Of a DNA stretch of 64,000 bases, positions 12,184 through 23,028 are shown in pieces. Origin of the DNA: Taudactylus pleione (Eukaryota > Chordata > Amphibia > Anura > Myobatrachidae); assembly GCA_031769625.1 (NCBI GenBank), contig JAUIMM010000003.1, forward strand, positions 1,815,001 to 1,879,000, read 5' to 3'. How positions within the stretch are numbered: position 1 is the first letter of the stretch; the number at the start of each line of letters is the position of its first letter. Made by a program: the position numbers and the translations under genes. The notes beneath the pieces are model-generated. The model ran no database searches, was not told where the DNA came from, and saw nothing but the letters and a program-made list of their open reading frames with translations.

Positions 12184-12355
12184 GAGGGGTATATTTACTA
12201 AAGTGCGGGTTTTTAGAAGTGGAGATGTTGCCCATAGCAGCCAATCAGATTCTAACTATTATATTCTAGAAGGTGAAAGCTAAATGTTAAGTAGACTCTG
12301 ATTGGTTGCTATGGACAACATCTCCACTAAAAACCCGTACTTTAGTAAATATACT
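12184..12355. mobile_element. Palindromic MITE (TTTACTAAAG / CTTTAGTAAA ends)
   Basis: Arms: GTATATTTACTAAAGTGCGG .. CCCGTACTTTAGTAAATATAC, with inner GGAGATGTTGCCCATAGCAG .. TGCTATGGACAACATCTCC. Related copy at 29210-29393. Confidence 0.75.
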
Positions 12356-12499
12356 GCTGAGTGTCACTGCAGTGAGGACATTGAAGCTTATATTTTTCTT
12401 CTGCATACCAGGGGCATTTCAAGACATGAGGGGGTCCATGTGCTCTTGCTCTTCTGAAAATATGGCACTGGCACAGGCTCTAATAGAGCAGGAAGTTCA

Positions 12500-12716
12500 C
12501 TGGGGCTTGAGATGCACGAGACCCTACCAGAAGGGTCTCGTCGCAAGCCCGATGGTCACGATAATCGTGACCATCGCCAGGCCACCCGCTAAAGCTGTGG
12601 GTGGTCACCCACAGCATAGCGAGTGGCCTGGAGGCAGGGAAGGGGGGGGGGTAAAAAAAAAATGCCCTGATTCAGAGTGAGCGCTCACAAAGAGCGTCCG
12701 GCTCTGAATCAGGGCC
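12500..12716. mobile_element. Truncated hairpin-string MITE
   Basis: Retains the terminal part of the family: ACGAGACCCT/AGGGTCTCGT hairpin, GATGGTCACGAT/ATCGTGACCATC hairpin, a GGCCAC..GTGGCC hairpin and the terminal GAGCGCTC/CTGAATCAGGGCC. It lies within a piece of the CAGGGGCATTTC hAT-type MITE (about 12409-12750). Confidence 0.75.
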
Positions 12717-13333
12717 TGTGTGCACTGTGCACCCTGCACCCATTATGGATGATATTCAGCCATTGCCTTTTGCTGCCATCATCAAAATGACCTCTAAATC
12801 ACATAAATTCCAAATAAAGTATTGCACCAGCATACTTTGATTAATGAATAAATTGGTTATGTTACCTTCTAAAGTATGTATATCATATTCATATAGCCGT
12901 ATAAACAGATAATCTAAATGCAGGTATAAGTAATGTCAGTCTAATAGTGCCTGGGGATAATCATATCACATGTAAACGGCATTTATATAGTATTCATATG
13001 ATTGTACATGGGTATGCAAATCCCATATGTTTCGGTAGGGATGGTGCTAATTTATATTCCCCTAGAGCACTAGGCAGACACTATACATTTTAACCAAACA
13101 ATACATAGCATAATTTGTATTATTAACATGAAATACGGATGTACATTGAATAAGCCATCACATGGTCACAACACACAGAGTGGTAATAATAAAGAAAAAA
13201 AGAAAGCGAAATGTACAGTATTGCTAGTGTCCGTTCCCCTAAGTCAGCGGGGCAGAGACCGGGCGCCAATGAAGTCCTCATATAGGGATTGTACTAATCT
13301 GTATTCCCCTGGAACGTTTAATAGATAGCATAC
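12717..13333. other. No gene recognised
   Basis: AT-rich sequence; the first ~30 bases belong to the interrupted hAT-type MITE. Nothing else was identified. Confidence 0.4.
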
Positions 13334-13336
13334 ATT

Positions 13337-13853
13337 GGCCCTGATTCAGAGCCGGACGCTCTGACCAGAGCGCTCGCTCTGAATCAGGGCCCTCCTCCAT
13401 TAATATGGAGCGTCCTCCTGGACGCTCGTATAGCTGTGGGTCACCACCCACACCATATACGAGCGTGCAAAAAGATGGTCGCGATGGTCTTGACCATCGC
13501 GACCATCGGAATTGCGAGGGAAACCCTGCGGTCGGGTTTCCCTGCCGCAAGGCCAGGAGTGATTTTGGCTCTATCAGAGCCAAAATTACTCCCACTGACA
13601 TCACTAGTGATGTCAGTGGGGCCGGCTTCAGACGGTAGGCGTTCCCATGGGAACGCCTCCGTCTGGCAGGCACGCCCCCAACATCGACAGCACGCCCCCT
13701 TTGGTGCGAGACCCGGAGTGATGGAAAGTCCTTCGCTCGCCAGGTCTCGCGCATGCGCACGACGGAGCTCCCTCCGTCGTGCGCATGCGCAGTGGGGACC
13801 ATCGACCCACTTGCGAGCGTACTGCCGCTCGCGAGTGGGTCTGAATGACCCCC
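13337..13853. mobile_element. Hairpin-string MITE, copy A
   Basis: Ends GGCCCTGATTCAGAG and GTCTGAATGACCCCC with 3-bp TSD ATT on both sides. The body is a chain of hairpins: GGACGCTC..GAGCGCTCG, GGACGCTCGTATA..TATACGAGCGT, GGTCGCGATGGTC..GACCATCGCGACC, GGGAAACCC..GGGTTTCCC, GATTTTGGCTCT..AGAGCCAAAAT, ACTGACATCAC..GTGATGTCAGT, AGACGG..CCGTCT and CGCACGACGGAG..CTCCGTCGTGCG. Confidence 0.88.
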
Positions 13854-14515
13854 ATTGTTGCCAAGTAATATAGTTGTACACAGTGTGTTTTGCTATATTT
13901 ACAATGGATACAAGTGTGTCTCAAAATCATCACACAGTGATAGTAAAAAAGAGCCAAATAGGTTATTCAAATCTATTCCCCTGAATGATGGGGGAAAGAA
14001 AGCTGGGCGTAAATCACGTCCTCATGTGTGCAATGAAAAAATAAACATGAGAAATAACATCAAATCTACCCCAACTAAAAACTGGGGAGTTTACAGCAGT
14101 ACATCCACTGTGCTGCCAGAATAGTCAGATCATACATGAGCCTGTGTAATCAGATGCCTGCAAGAAAGCATGAGCCATAGGGCAGACAGGTCTCCAAATG
14201 ATACTATAAGAGATCAGAGTGCTGTATCTCCGTTCATGCGGAGTGTAATAAGCTGAACCGACGCGGCGGCCAGACAGCAAGTGTACATACGTATCGGGGT
14301 CACCGTGCGGGGGTCTTGTCCGTGCACTGACCGGACCTCCTGTGCTGCAGAAGGACGGCCGTTTCGCCTGGTTAGTGGCTTGATCACCTCTCCATATATC
14401 CATTTATTCTATTAAAATGAGGAGATCCCCAGTTTTTTAATAATTACTAATAAAGGTTACATTTTATTAAATTTGATTTAAGAGTGCCCCAACAACTAGC
14501 CCTTCTTGGCTCTTT

Positions 14516-15043
14516 GGGCCTGATTCAGACCCACTCGCAAGCGGCTGTCCGCTCGCAAGTGGGTCGATGGTGTGCACTGCGCATGCGCACGACGGAGGGA
14601 GCTCCGTCGTGCGCATGCGCCAGACGTGACGAGCGAAGGACTTTCCTTCGCTCGTTGTGTCTGATCAAAGGGGGCGTGCTGTCGATGTTGATTGACAGCA
14701 CGCCCCCTTTGGTGGGCGTGCCGGGGGCGTGCCTCCCAGACGGGGGCGTTCCCAAGGGAACGCCTACCGTCAGAAGCCGGCCCACTGACATCATTAGTGA
14801 TGTCAGTGGGAGTGATTTTGGCTCTGATAGAGCCAAAATCACCTGGGCCTTGCGGTTGAGAAACTCAACCGCAGGCTCTGGCTCGCAGTGGCGATGGTCG
14901 CGATGGTCAAGACCATCGCGGCCAACAACCTGCACGCTCGTATAGGCTGTGGGTGGTGACCCACAGCTATACGAGCGTCCAGGAGGACGGCCCTCATTCA
15001 GAACGTGCGCTCTGCTCAGTGCGTCCGGCTCTGAATGAGGGCC
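14516..15043. mobile_element. Hairpin-string MITE, copy B
   Basis: Ends GGGCCTGATTCAGAC and GGCTCTGAATGAGGGCC, TSD TTT at 14513-14515 and 15044-15046. Opposite orientation to copy A with the same order of hairpins. Stems include GAGCGAAGGA..TCCTTCGCTC and GCGGTTGAG..CTCAACCGC. Confidence 0.9.
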
Positions 15044-15046
15044 TTT

Positions 15047-15440
15047 GTTGTTTGTACATGTTATATTTTGGGCTTTGGGAGCACCACCAACAACATCCAA
15101 ATACAAGATGAAATATGGTTGGCTGTAAATAAATGCCGTAATAAGATATGGTTCTGTGCGGCACCAAACCCCCCCTACCAAAATTCCTGTAATAAACCTC
15201 TAATCTAATGACCAGATAGCTATATATGGCAAATCATTCAGAGGCATCCTTGTGTAACGCTGCTGTATATACGGTGCTGGAGGCAATCATTGTCCGACAG
15301 TACAAATTTGCATCGTTTGCGTTCATTAATTAACGACAATATAAATACATTCCGGACGTATACAATAAGTGATTTATTTCTGTTTGACTTTTAAGAAAAA
15401 ATAATAGGAGATCAGAAAGGTATCTGCCCTTTAGTTTCGC
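15047..15440. other. No gene recognised upstream of candidate promoter
   Basis: AT-rich, apparently unique sequence. No repeat family was identified. Confidence 0.4.
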
Positions 15441-15442
15441 CT

Positions 15443-15450
15443 TATAAATA
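15443..15450 (+). promoter_or_regulatory. Candidate TATA box (TATAAATA)
   Basis: TATAAATA lies about 190 bp before an ATG in a strong Kozak context (CCACCATGA). The intervening 15475-15635 would be a 5' UTR without obvious repeats and includes 'GTGACATCAG', a CRE-like site. TATA-like strings are common in AT-rich DNA, so this rests on agreement with the candidate exon. Confidence 0.3.
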
Positions 15451-15635
15451 ATAAATGCTGAAGGGGGTGTCTGTTTCCTTCTTAGGAGCTTCATTTGTCT
15501 AATGATACTGGAGAGAAAGCTCCTGTGTTTGGTTATTTTCAAAAGAGGAGGGTCCAGCCCAGTGACATCAGTTACCTCCTGCTCAGAGTCACCTGAGAGC
15601 TGGTCCCAGTAGCTGCTCCCTATCATTCTCCCACC

Positions 15636-15651
15636 ATGAGCCTGGAGAAAT
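15636..15651 (+). CDS. Candidate first coding exon (MSLEK..) of a type II membrane protein gene
   Basis: ATG AGC CTG GAG AAA T is followed directly by GTGAGT, a good splice donor, leaving phase 1. The start has a CCACCATGA Kozak context and a TATA box upstream. The next compatible exon proposed is 57653-57731; joining T to its first two bases (GG) gives Trp and an open frame into a hydrophobic segment. A first coding exon of only 16 nt is unusual but is the style of GT6 glycosyltransferase genes, where (from memory) human ABO exon 1 has 28 coding bases and also ends in phase 1. The intron would be 42 kb and would hold the whole transposon cluster. What is seen: start, Kozak, donor. What is inferred: that it is transcribed and joins the later exons. 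Confidence 0.3.
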
Positions 15652-16121
15652 GTGAGTTCCTCTAACAATAGCTATAATCAAGCACAGTATTGTATTGTAT
15701 ATTAGTAATATTACATAGATCAGAGCCGTGTCTCTTATGAAACTTATAAATTAATAATGAAGGATAACATTTGGGCAGTTATTGGCCAGATCAATGTATC
15801 TGTTTTCTAAGGTGTCAAAGTGAAATTCATCATCCCTTATATTTTGCATTTTATTGTTATTATTTCTATTATATAGTGTAATGTTTGTTATGTAGAACTG
15901 TATTCGGTAACCATTTGGAATATAATTAATTCCTGCCCACAGGGCTCATGTTACTAGGGACTAGGGGTGAGCGGGTTCGGATTTCTGAAATCCGAACCCC
16001 CCCGAGCCCCCCCGATCCGAGTCCGATCCGAGTCAGGCTCGACTTTTCCCGCCTGACTCGGATCTGAAATCGAGGCAAAACGTCATCTTCCCGCCTTCCG
16101 AGTCTCGCGGGTTTTGGATCC

Positions 16122-16128
16122 TATATAA
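16122..16128 (+). promoter_or_regulatory. TATA box of the hAT transposase promoter
   Basis: TATATAA in the context GGATCCTATATAAGGTACAC. It is followed ~20 bases later by CGGCGCCATTTTCTCACTC, a plausible start region with a YY1-like GCCATTTT. It is the only strong TATA between the left TIR and the start codon. Confidence 0.55.
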
Positions 16129-16470
16129 GGTACACACGTCGGCGCCATTTTCTCACTCGGCTGTGGACAGTGAAGAGGGAGGGTGGGAGTTAGGGCTGTG
16201 TAGTGTAGTGTAGTGTAGTGCTGCTGTTGTCCACTACTTCAAAGTCCATAGGGGCTGGCTGTGTTGTGCTGTGCTGCTGTTGTTAATAGGGGCTGTGTCC
16301 ACTACTTCAAAGTCCATAGGGGCTGGCTGGACTGTGTTGTGCAGTCAGTTCTCCATAGGGGCTGTGTCCACTCCAAAGTCCTGTGCAGTGTCCCAGTCCT
16401 AAAGGAGTGCTGTAGTGTTGTCCAGGGGGTGCTCTGTCCATCAGGGGTGCTCCCCCCAAGTGCTAAAAAA

Positions 16471-18740
16471 ATAATATATTTTCTGTGTTTGTGAATTGTG
16501 TGCGCAGTAGCCGCACGTGCATCAACAAAGTAGTGCCAAGCGTGCGCCTGTGTCATAAGTAAAGGGCCGGCTGGCTTGACCGTTAAGGGTGCTGTAACCC
16601 CCGAAAGTACACTCCAGTCCAAACCAAAAAAAAAATTATTTTCTGTGTTTGTGAATTGTGTGCGCAGTAGCCGCACGTGCATCAACAAAGTAGTGCCAAG
16701 CGTGCGCCTGTGTCATAAGTAAAGGGCCGGCTGGCTTGACCGTTAAGGGTGCTGTAACCCCCGAAAGTACACTCCAGTCCAAACCAAAAAAAAAATTATT
16801 TTCTGTGTTTGTGAATTGTGTGCGCAGTAGCCGCACGTGCATCAACAAAGTAGTGCCAAGCGTGCGCCTGTGTCATAAGTAAAGGGCCGGCTGGCTTGAC
16901 CGTTAAGGGTGCTGTAACCCCCGAAAGTACACTCCAGTCCAAACCAAAAAAAAAATTATTTTCTGTGTTTGTGAATTGTGTGCGCAGTAGCCGCACGTGC
17001 ATCAACAAAGTAGTGCCAAGCGTGCGCCTGTGTCATAAGTAAAGGGCCGGCTGGCTTGACCGTTAAGGGTGCTGTAACCCCCGAAAGTACACTCCAGTCC
17101 AAACCAAAAAAAAAATTATTTTCTGTGTTTGTGAATTGTGTGCGCAGTAGCCGCACGTGCATCAACAAAGTAGTGCCAAGCGTGCGCCTGTGTCATAAGT
17201 AAAGGGCCGGCTGGCTTGACCGTTAAGGGTGCTGTAACCCCCGAAAGTACACTCCAGTCCAAACCAAAAAAAAAATTATTTTCTGTGTTTGTGAATTGTG
17301 TGCGCAGTAGCCACACGTGCATCAACAAAGTAGTGCCAAGCGTGCGCCTGTGTCATAAGTAAAGGGCCGGCTGGCTTGACCGTTAAAGGGTGCTGTAACC
17401 CCCGAAAGTACACTCCAGTCCTAACCAAAAAAAAATTATTTTCTGTGTTTGTGAATTGTGTGCGCAGTAGCCGCACGTGCATCAACAAAGTAGTGCCAAG
17501 AGTGCGCCTGTGTCATAAGTAAAGGGCCGGCTGGCTTGACCGTTAAGGGTGCTGTAACCCCCGAAAGTACACTCCAGTCCAAACCAAAAAAAAAATTATT
17601 TTCTGTGTTTGTGAATTGTGTGCGCAGTAGCCGCACGTGCATCAACAAAGTAGTGCCAAGCGTGCGCCTGTGTCATAAGTAAAGGGCCGGCTGGCTTGAC
17701 CGTTAAGGGTGCTGTAACCCCCGAAAGTACACTCCAGTCCAAACCAAAAAAAAAATTATTTTCTGTGTTTGTGAATTGTGTGCGCAGTAGCCGCACGTGC
17801 ATCAACAAAGTAGTGCCAAGCGTGCGCCTGTGTCATAAGTAAAGGGCCGGCTGGCTTGACCGTTAAGGGTGCTGTAACCCCCGAAAGTACACTCCAGTCC
17901 AAACCAAAAAAAAAATTATTTTCTGTGTTTGTGAATTGTGTGCGCAGTAGCCGCACGTGCATCAACAAAGTAGTGCCAAGCGTGCGCCTGTGTCATAAGT
18001 AAAGGGCCGGCTGGCTTGACCGTTAAGGGTGCTGTAACCCCCGAAAGTACACTCCAGTCCAAACCAAAAAAAAAATTATTTTCTGTGTTTGTGAATTGTG
18101 TGCGCAGTAGCCGCACGTGCATCAACAAAGTAGTGCCAAGCGTGCGCCTGTGTCATAAGTAAAGGGCCGGCTGGCTTGACCGTTAAGGGTGCTGTAACCC
18201 CCGAAAGTACACTCCAGTCCAAACCAAAAAAAAAATTATTTTCTGTGTTTGTGAATTGTGTGCGCAGTAGCCGCACGTGCATCAACAAAGTAGTGCCAAG
18301 CGTGCGCCTGTGTCATAAGTAAAGGGCCGGCTGGCTTGACCGTTAAGGGTGCTGTAACCCCCGAAAGTACACTCCAGTCCAAACCAAAAAAAAAATTATT
18401 TTCTGTGTTTGTGAATTGTGTGCGCAGTAGCCGCACGTGCATCAACAAAGTAGTGCCAAGCGTGCGCCTGTGTCATAAGTAAAGGGCCGGCTGGCTTGAC
18501 CGTTAAGGGTGCTGTAACCCCCGAAAGTACACTCCAGTCCAAACCAAAAAAAAAATTATTTTCTGTGTTTGTGAATTGTGTGCGCAGTAGCCGCACGTGC
18601 ATCAACAAAGTAGTGCCAAGAGTGCGCCTGTGTCATAAGTAAAGGGCCGGCTGGCTTGACCGTTAAAGGGTGCTGTAACCCCCAAAGTACACTCCAGTCC
18701 AAACCAAAAAAAAAATTATTTTCTGTGTTTAGCCGCACGT
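16471..18740 (+). repeat. 160-bp tandem array (about 14 units) with CACGTG in each unit
   Basis: Units of exactly 160 bp run TTATTTTCTGTGTTTGTGAA .. CCAGTCCAAACCAAAAAAAA; at most a few substitutions or single-base indels separate copies (for example units near 17276-17440 and 18600-18700). Each unit has GCCGCACGTGCATC with an E-box (one unit reads CCACACGTGC). The array lies between promoter and start codon, in the 5' leader or an intron of the transposase gene. The final partial unit is deleted so that TTATTTTCTGTGTTTAG is formed, resembling a splice acceptor 30 bp before the ATG. The repeated 70-aa minus-strand open frames are an artefact of the array. Confidence 0.95.
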
Positions 18741-18764
18741 ATATATCAAATCGATATAACATAA

Positions 18765-21700
18765 ATGGAGGACCAAACTTTCTCCGATAAAAATAAAATA
18801 GAGAAAGATCAAGAACCACTTCCTCCTAGTGCTGAAGCTGCTGCCACTAGTCATGACATAGACGATAACATGCCATCAACGTCGTCTGCCAAGGCCGATG
18901 CCCAATGTCATAGTAGAGGGCACATACAATCCCAAATGGCAAAGTTCAGGAAAATGACCTTGAAAAAGACATTTAAATCAGCTGAAGAGAAACGTAAACT
19001 TGCCAATATGCCATTTACGACACGGAGTGGCAAGGAACGGCTAAGGTCGATCCCTAGTATGTTCATGACTAGTGGTTCAGCTTCACATGACGATGGAAGC
19101 CCTCCTCCCACTAAAAAAATCAAAAGAGTTAAGCTGGCAAAAGCACAGCGAAGAACTGTGCTTTCTAAGAAGATATCACAAATCCCCAAGGAGAGTCCAA
19201 GTGTGGTGGTGGTTGCGATGCCTGACCTTCCCAGCACTGGACGGGAAGAGGTGGCTCTTTCCACCATTTGCACGCCCCCTGCAAGTGCTGAAAGGAGCAC
19301 CCACAGTCCACTTGCTGATATGCAAATTGAAGATGTCACTGTTGAAGTACAACAGGATGAGGATACTGGTGTAGCTGGCGCTGAGGAGGAAGTTGGCGAG
19401 GAGGATTCTGATGGTGATGTGGTTTGTTTAAATCAGGCTCCGGGGGAGACAGTTGTTGTCCGTGGGATGAAAAAGCCCATCACGGTCATGCCTGGGCAGA
19501 AGACCAAACATTCCACCTCTTTGGTCTGGCAATATTTCTATCCAAATCCGGACAACAACTGTCTTGCCATATGTACCATATGTAAAGGTGAAATAAGTAG
19601 GGGTAGGGACGTCAACCACCTAGGAACATCCTCCCTTATACGGCACCTGCAGCGCGTTCATAAAAAGTTACTGTCAAGTTCAGAAACTTTGGCTAAGACC
19701 GTAAGCAGTCCAGGGACACCTAAATCCCGTTGTCCTGTTGTATCCAAGCGCCTGCAAACCACACCGTCAACTCCCTCCTCGTCAATTTCCTCCTTAGTCA
19801 GGATCGGAAGTAGTCCTGCAGGCCATGTCACTGGCATGACTGACTCTCCTATCCGGGATTCCTCTGGAGGATCCTGCATTGCTACGCCTACTGCTGCCGC
19901 TGCTGCTGTTGCTGCTGCTGGGAGTCGTTCATCATCCCAGAGAGGAAGTAGGAACACCACTACTTTTACTAAACAATTGACCCTCCAACAGTCCTTAGCG
20001 AGGAGGATGAAGTACGACAGCAGTCACCCTGAAGCAAAACGTATAACTGAGGCCTTGACTGCTATGTTGGTGTTAGACGTGCGTCCGGTATCCGCCATTA
20101 GTGCAGTGGGATTTAGACAATTGATGGAGGTAGTGTGTCCCCGGTTCCAAATCCCGTCTAGATTCCACTTCACTAGGCAGGCGATACCGAGACTGTACAG
20201 AAACGTCAGAAAAAGTGTCCTCAGTGTCCTGAAAAATGCCGTTGTACACAATGTCCACTTAACCACGGACATGTGGACAAGTGGAACAGGGCAGACTAAG
20301 GACTATATGACTGTGACAGCCCACTGGGTAGATGTATCACCTTATGCAGCAACAGCAGCAGCGTCACCAGTAGCAGCATCTCAGAAACGCCAGCTCGTTA
20401 CAAGGCAGGCTACGCTGTGTATCACCGGTTTCAGTAAGAGGCACACCGCCGACAACCTCTTAGAGAAACTGAGGGAAATCATCGCCCAGTGGCTTACCCC
20501 ACTTAGACTCTCCTGGGGATTTGTGATATCTGACAACGCCACCAATATTGTGCGGGCATTACATCTGGGCAAATTCCAGCACGTCCCATGTTTTGCTCAC
20601 ACAATAAACTTGGTGGTGCAGAATTTTCTGAAAAGCGACAGGGGCGTGCAGGAGACGCTTTGGGTGGCCCGAAAAATTTCTGGCCACTTTCGCCATTCAG
20701 CGACTGCGTGCCGAAGACTGGAGCGCCAGCAAACACTCTTGAACCTGCCCCGCCATCACCTGAAGCAAGAGGTTGTGACGCGGTGGAACTCAACCCTCTA
20801 TATGCTTCAGAGGATGGAGGAGCAGCAAAAGGCCATACAAGCCTATACATCCACCTATGACATAGGCAAAGGAGGGGGTATGCACCTGACTCAAGCGCAG
20901 TGGAGAATGATTTCCGTGTTGTGCAAGGTTCTCCAGCCCTTCGAACTTGCCACACGTGAAGTCAGTTCAGACACAGCCAGCTTGAGTCAGGTCATTCCGC
21001 TCATCAGGCTTTTGCAGAAGCAGCTGGAGAAAGTGAAGGAGGAGCTAAGACGGAGCGATTCCGCTCGGCATGTGGGACTTGTGGATGAAGCCCTTCATTC
21101 GCTTTGCCAGGATTCCAGGGTGGTCAATCTGTTGAAATCAGACCACTACATTTTGGCCACCGTGCTTGATCCTAGGTTTAAAGCCTATGTGGTGTCTCTC
21201 TTTCCGGCCGACACAAGCCTGCAGAGGTGCAAAGACCTGCTGGTGAACACACTGTCAGCTGAAGCGGAACGTGACACGTCAACGGCTCCTTCTTCATTTT
21301 CTCCCGCAACTGGGGCTGCCAGGAAAAAACTTAGGTATCCTAAGCAACCCGCTGGCGGTGATGCAGGGCAGGCAGGACCAAGTTTGGACATCTGGTCCGG
21401 ACTGAAGGACCTGGCAACAATTTCTGACATGTCTACTGTCACTGCATATGATACTGTCACCATTGACAGAATGGTGGAGGATTACATCGGTGACAGCATC
21501 CAAGTAGGCATGTCAGACAGTCCATACCTGTACTGGCAGGAAAAAGAGGCAATTTGGAGGCCCCTGTACAAGCTGGCTCTATTTTACCTGAGTTGCCCCC
21601 CCTCCAGTGTGTACTCCGAAAGAGTGTTTAGTGCAGCCGGGAACCTTGTCAGCGAAAGGCGTAGGAGGTTGCTTCCACAGAATGTGGAGAAGATGATGTT

Positions 21701-21878
21701 CATCAAAATGAATTATCAGCTCTTCCAGGGAGACCAGCCTCCAGAAGGTACAGAGGGACCTGTGGTGGTGGATTCAAGTGGGGACGAGTTAATACTTTGT
21801 GAGGATGAGGATGTACACACTGAAGAGGGTGAGGAATCGGTGGATGAGGAGGATGAGGATGACATCTTGCCTCCGTAG
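18765..21878 (+). CDS. hAT-superfamily transposase with BED zinc finger
   Basis: A 1037-residue intact protein that would bind the element's ends and catalyse cut-and-paste transposition in the nucleus. An N-terminal ~245 residues of low complexity with basic patches (KKIKRVKLAKAQRR) precedes a BED finger at about 249-301 (C270-x2-C273 ... H294-x4-H299). The hAT RNase-H-like catalytic core follows: first Asp in TTDMWTS (D502), second Asp in SDNATN (D590), the CxxH motif CFAH (609-612), the RW motif (673-674) and the likely catalytic Glu in ATREVSSD (E732). The C-terminal hAT dimerisation region (about 935-985) has PPSSVYSERVFSAAGNLVSE. The last ~30 residues are strongly acidic. Start: first ATG after the 160-bp array; no upstream in-frame extension is plausible. 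Length is long for the family because of the N-terminal extension. It resembles ZBED-type proteins; placement inside TIRs with a TSD shows it is a live transposon gene, not a domesticated one. Confidence 0.95.
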   Translation: MEDQTFSDKNKIEKDQEPLPPSAEAAATSHDIDDNMPSTSSAKADAQCHSRGHIQSQMAKFRKMTLKKTFKSAEEKRKLANMPFTTRSGKERLRSIPSMFMTSGSASHDDGSPPPTKKIKRVKLAKAQRRTVLSKKISQIPKESPSVVVVAMPDLPSTGREEVALSTICTPPASAERSTHSPLADMQIEDVTVEVQQDEDTGVAGAEEEVGEEDSDGDVVCLNQAPGETVVVRGMKKPITVMPGQKTKHSTSLVWQYFYPNPDNNCLAICTICKGEISRGRDVNHLGTSSLIRHLQRVHKKLLSSSETLAKTVSSPGTPKSRCPVVSKRLQTTPSTPSSSISSLVRIGSSPAGHVTGMTDSPIRDSSGGSCIATPTAAAAAVAAAGSRSSSQRGSRNTTTFTKQLTLQQSLARRMKYDSSHPEAKRITEALTAMLVLDVRPVSAISAVGFRQLMEVVCPRFQIPSRFHFTRQAIPRLYRNVRKSVLSVLKNAVVHNVHLTTDMWTSGTGQTKDYMTVTAHWVDVSPYAATAAASPVAASQKRQLVTRQATLCITGFSKRHTADNLLEKLREIIAQWLTPLRLSWGFVISDNATNIVRALHLGKFQHVPCFAHTINLVVQNFLKSDRGVQETLWVARKISGHFRHSATACRRLERQQTLLNLPRHHLKQEVVTRWNSTLYMLQRMEEQQKAIQAYTSTYDIGKGGGMHLTQAQWRMISVLCKVLQPFELATREVSSDTASLSQVIPLIRLLQKQLEKVKEELRRSDSARHVGLVDEALHSLCQDSRVVNLLKSDHYILATVLDPRFKAYVVSLFPADTSLQRCKDLLVNTLSAEAERDTSTAPSSFSPATGAARKKLRYPKQPAGGDAGQAGPSLDIWSGLKDLATISDMSTVTAYDTVTIDRMVEDYIGDSIQVGMSDSPYLYWQEKEAIWRPLYKLALFYLSCPPSSVYSERVFSAAGNLVSERRRRLLPQNVEKMMFIKMNYQLFQGDQPPEGTEGPVVVDSSGDELILCEDEDVHTEEGEESVDEEDEDDILPP

Positions 21879-22349
21879 AGCCAGTTTGTGCAGGGACACA
21901 TTAATTGCCAGCTTGTTTTGTGGGGGCCCAAACAAACCAATCATTTCAGCCACAGTTGTGTGGCAGACCCTGGCGCTGAAATGATTGATTTGTTAAAGTG
22001 TGCATGTCCTGTTTATACAACATAAGGGTGGGTGGGAGGGCCCAAGGACAATTCCATCTTGCACTTCTTTTTTTTCTATGCATTATGTACAGTTTGGGGC
22101 CTAGTTTTTCTAACTGCCATCCTGTCTGCCACTGCAGTGTCACTCCTAGATGGGTCACGTGTTTGTGCCGCCCACTCGTGTCGCTTAGCATAGTCATCCA
22201 GCTACCTCGGTGCAACCTTTTGGACATGAAAACACTATTGTGAGGTGTGAGGTGTTCAGAATAGACTGGAAATGAGTGGAAATTAAGGTTATTGAGGTTA
22301 ATAATAGCATAGGAGCAGAGAAACCAACAAATTCTGTGATTTTAGCTGT

Positions 22350-22513
22350 TTTTATGCTTTTTAAAAAAAAAATACAGATCCAAAACACAAAACCCAGAAC
22401 CCAAAACACGGAAGGGTGGTTTTGGCAAAACCAATCCAGATCCAAAACACGAAGAAAGATCCAGATCCAAAACCAAAACACAAAACACGAAAAGTGGCCG
22501 GTGCACACCCCTA
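22350..22513. promoter_or_regulatory. 3' subterminal repeat cluster, likely transposase binding
   Basis: At least five copies of (C)CAAAACAC, with several CCAAAACACGAA-like forms and AGATCCA, lie in the last ~150 bp before the right terminus. Subterminal short repeats are known transposase-binding sites in hAT elements; the function here is by analogy. Confidence 0.5.
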
Positions 22514-22521
22514 CTAGGGAC

Positions 22522-23020
22522 AATTATACAAAGTCTTGCGTTGCTATTGCAAAGTGTCAGCTCTATGTAACACAGTGCCATGAATATTCACATTTAAGTG
22601 TAATTTTCTTTCAACAATTGCCACTGCTATTAATGTGAACGAGTGTTGAGTTATGATGTCGTTGTGGTTTATGTTAAGATTAAGACCAATCGCAACACAT
22701 AGAGAGAGGCACAAGGGTAGTAAGAAAGATAAGGGTGTAACATATGTCAGACAAGAGGCGATATAATGTATTGTATTGTAGGAACATCATCCGTAGTTCC
22801 ACCACAATCGCTTGTAAATCTGGACGGACGTATAAATATTTCCTAGTCTGAAATGTGAATTCCCGATGTTTCTGTAATGATGATATAATATAATCTCTAT
22901 GGAATAATTTGTTTGCAAGAGTATAGGGGAGTATTATTAGTGTTGTAAAATGAAAGCAGTATGTATATGTTTCTTTATTGTTTCTAATTAATGTGTAATT
23001 AACTCTGTATTTTTGGAATG
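22522..23020. other. No gene recognised
   Basis: AT-rich sequence between two transposons; no repeat or exon was identified. Confidence 0.4.
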
Positions 23021-23028
23021 ATATACAC

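Larger units (their letters stand above)
15962..22513 (+). mobile_element. Complete autonomous hAT transposon (6.55 kb)
   Basis: Perfect 8-bp TSD CTAGGGAC at 15954-15961 and 22514-22521. Termini TAGGGGTGAGCGGGTTCGG (left) and, read inward from the right, TAGGGGTGTGCACCGGCC. Order: terminal hairpin GGGTTCGGATTTC..GAAATCCGAACCC (about 15973-15999); GATCCGAGTC blocks; TATA promoter; short-period TAGTG repeats and imperfect duplications (16200-16440); a 160-bp repeat array; an intact transposase gene; a 3' region with repeated CCAAAACAC motifs in the last ~150 bp. The uninterrupted reading frame, perfect TSD and near-identical repeats suggest a recent insertion. If the exon model is right, it sits in intron 1 of the candidate gene. 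Confidence 0.95.

Noticed and set aside
16471..18740. CRISPR-like array (regular repeats)
   Set aside because: Units are contiguous 160-bp tandem repeats without unique spacers, in a eukaryotic transposon.
16636..18819. A dozen identical 70-codon ORFs on the minus strand
   Set aside because: They repeat exactly every 160 bp and are the reverse-strand reading of the tandem array; their spacing and identity follow from the DNA repeat.
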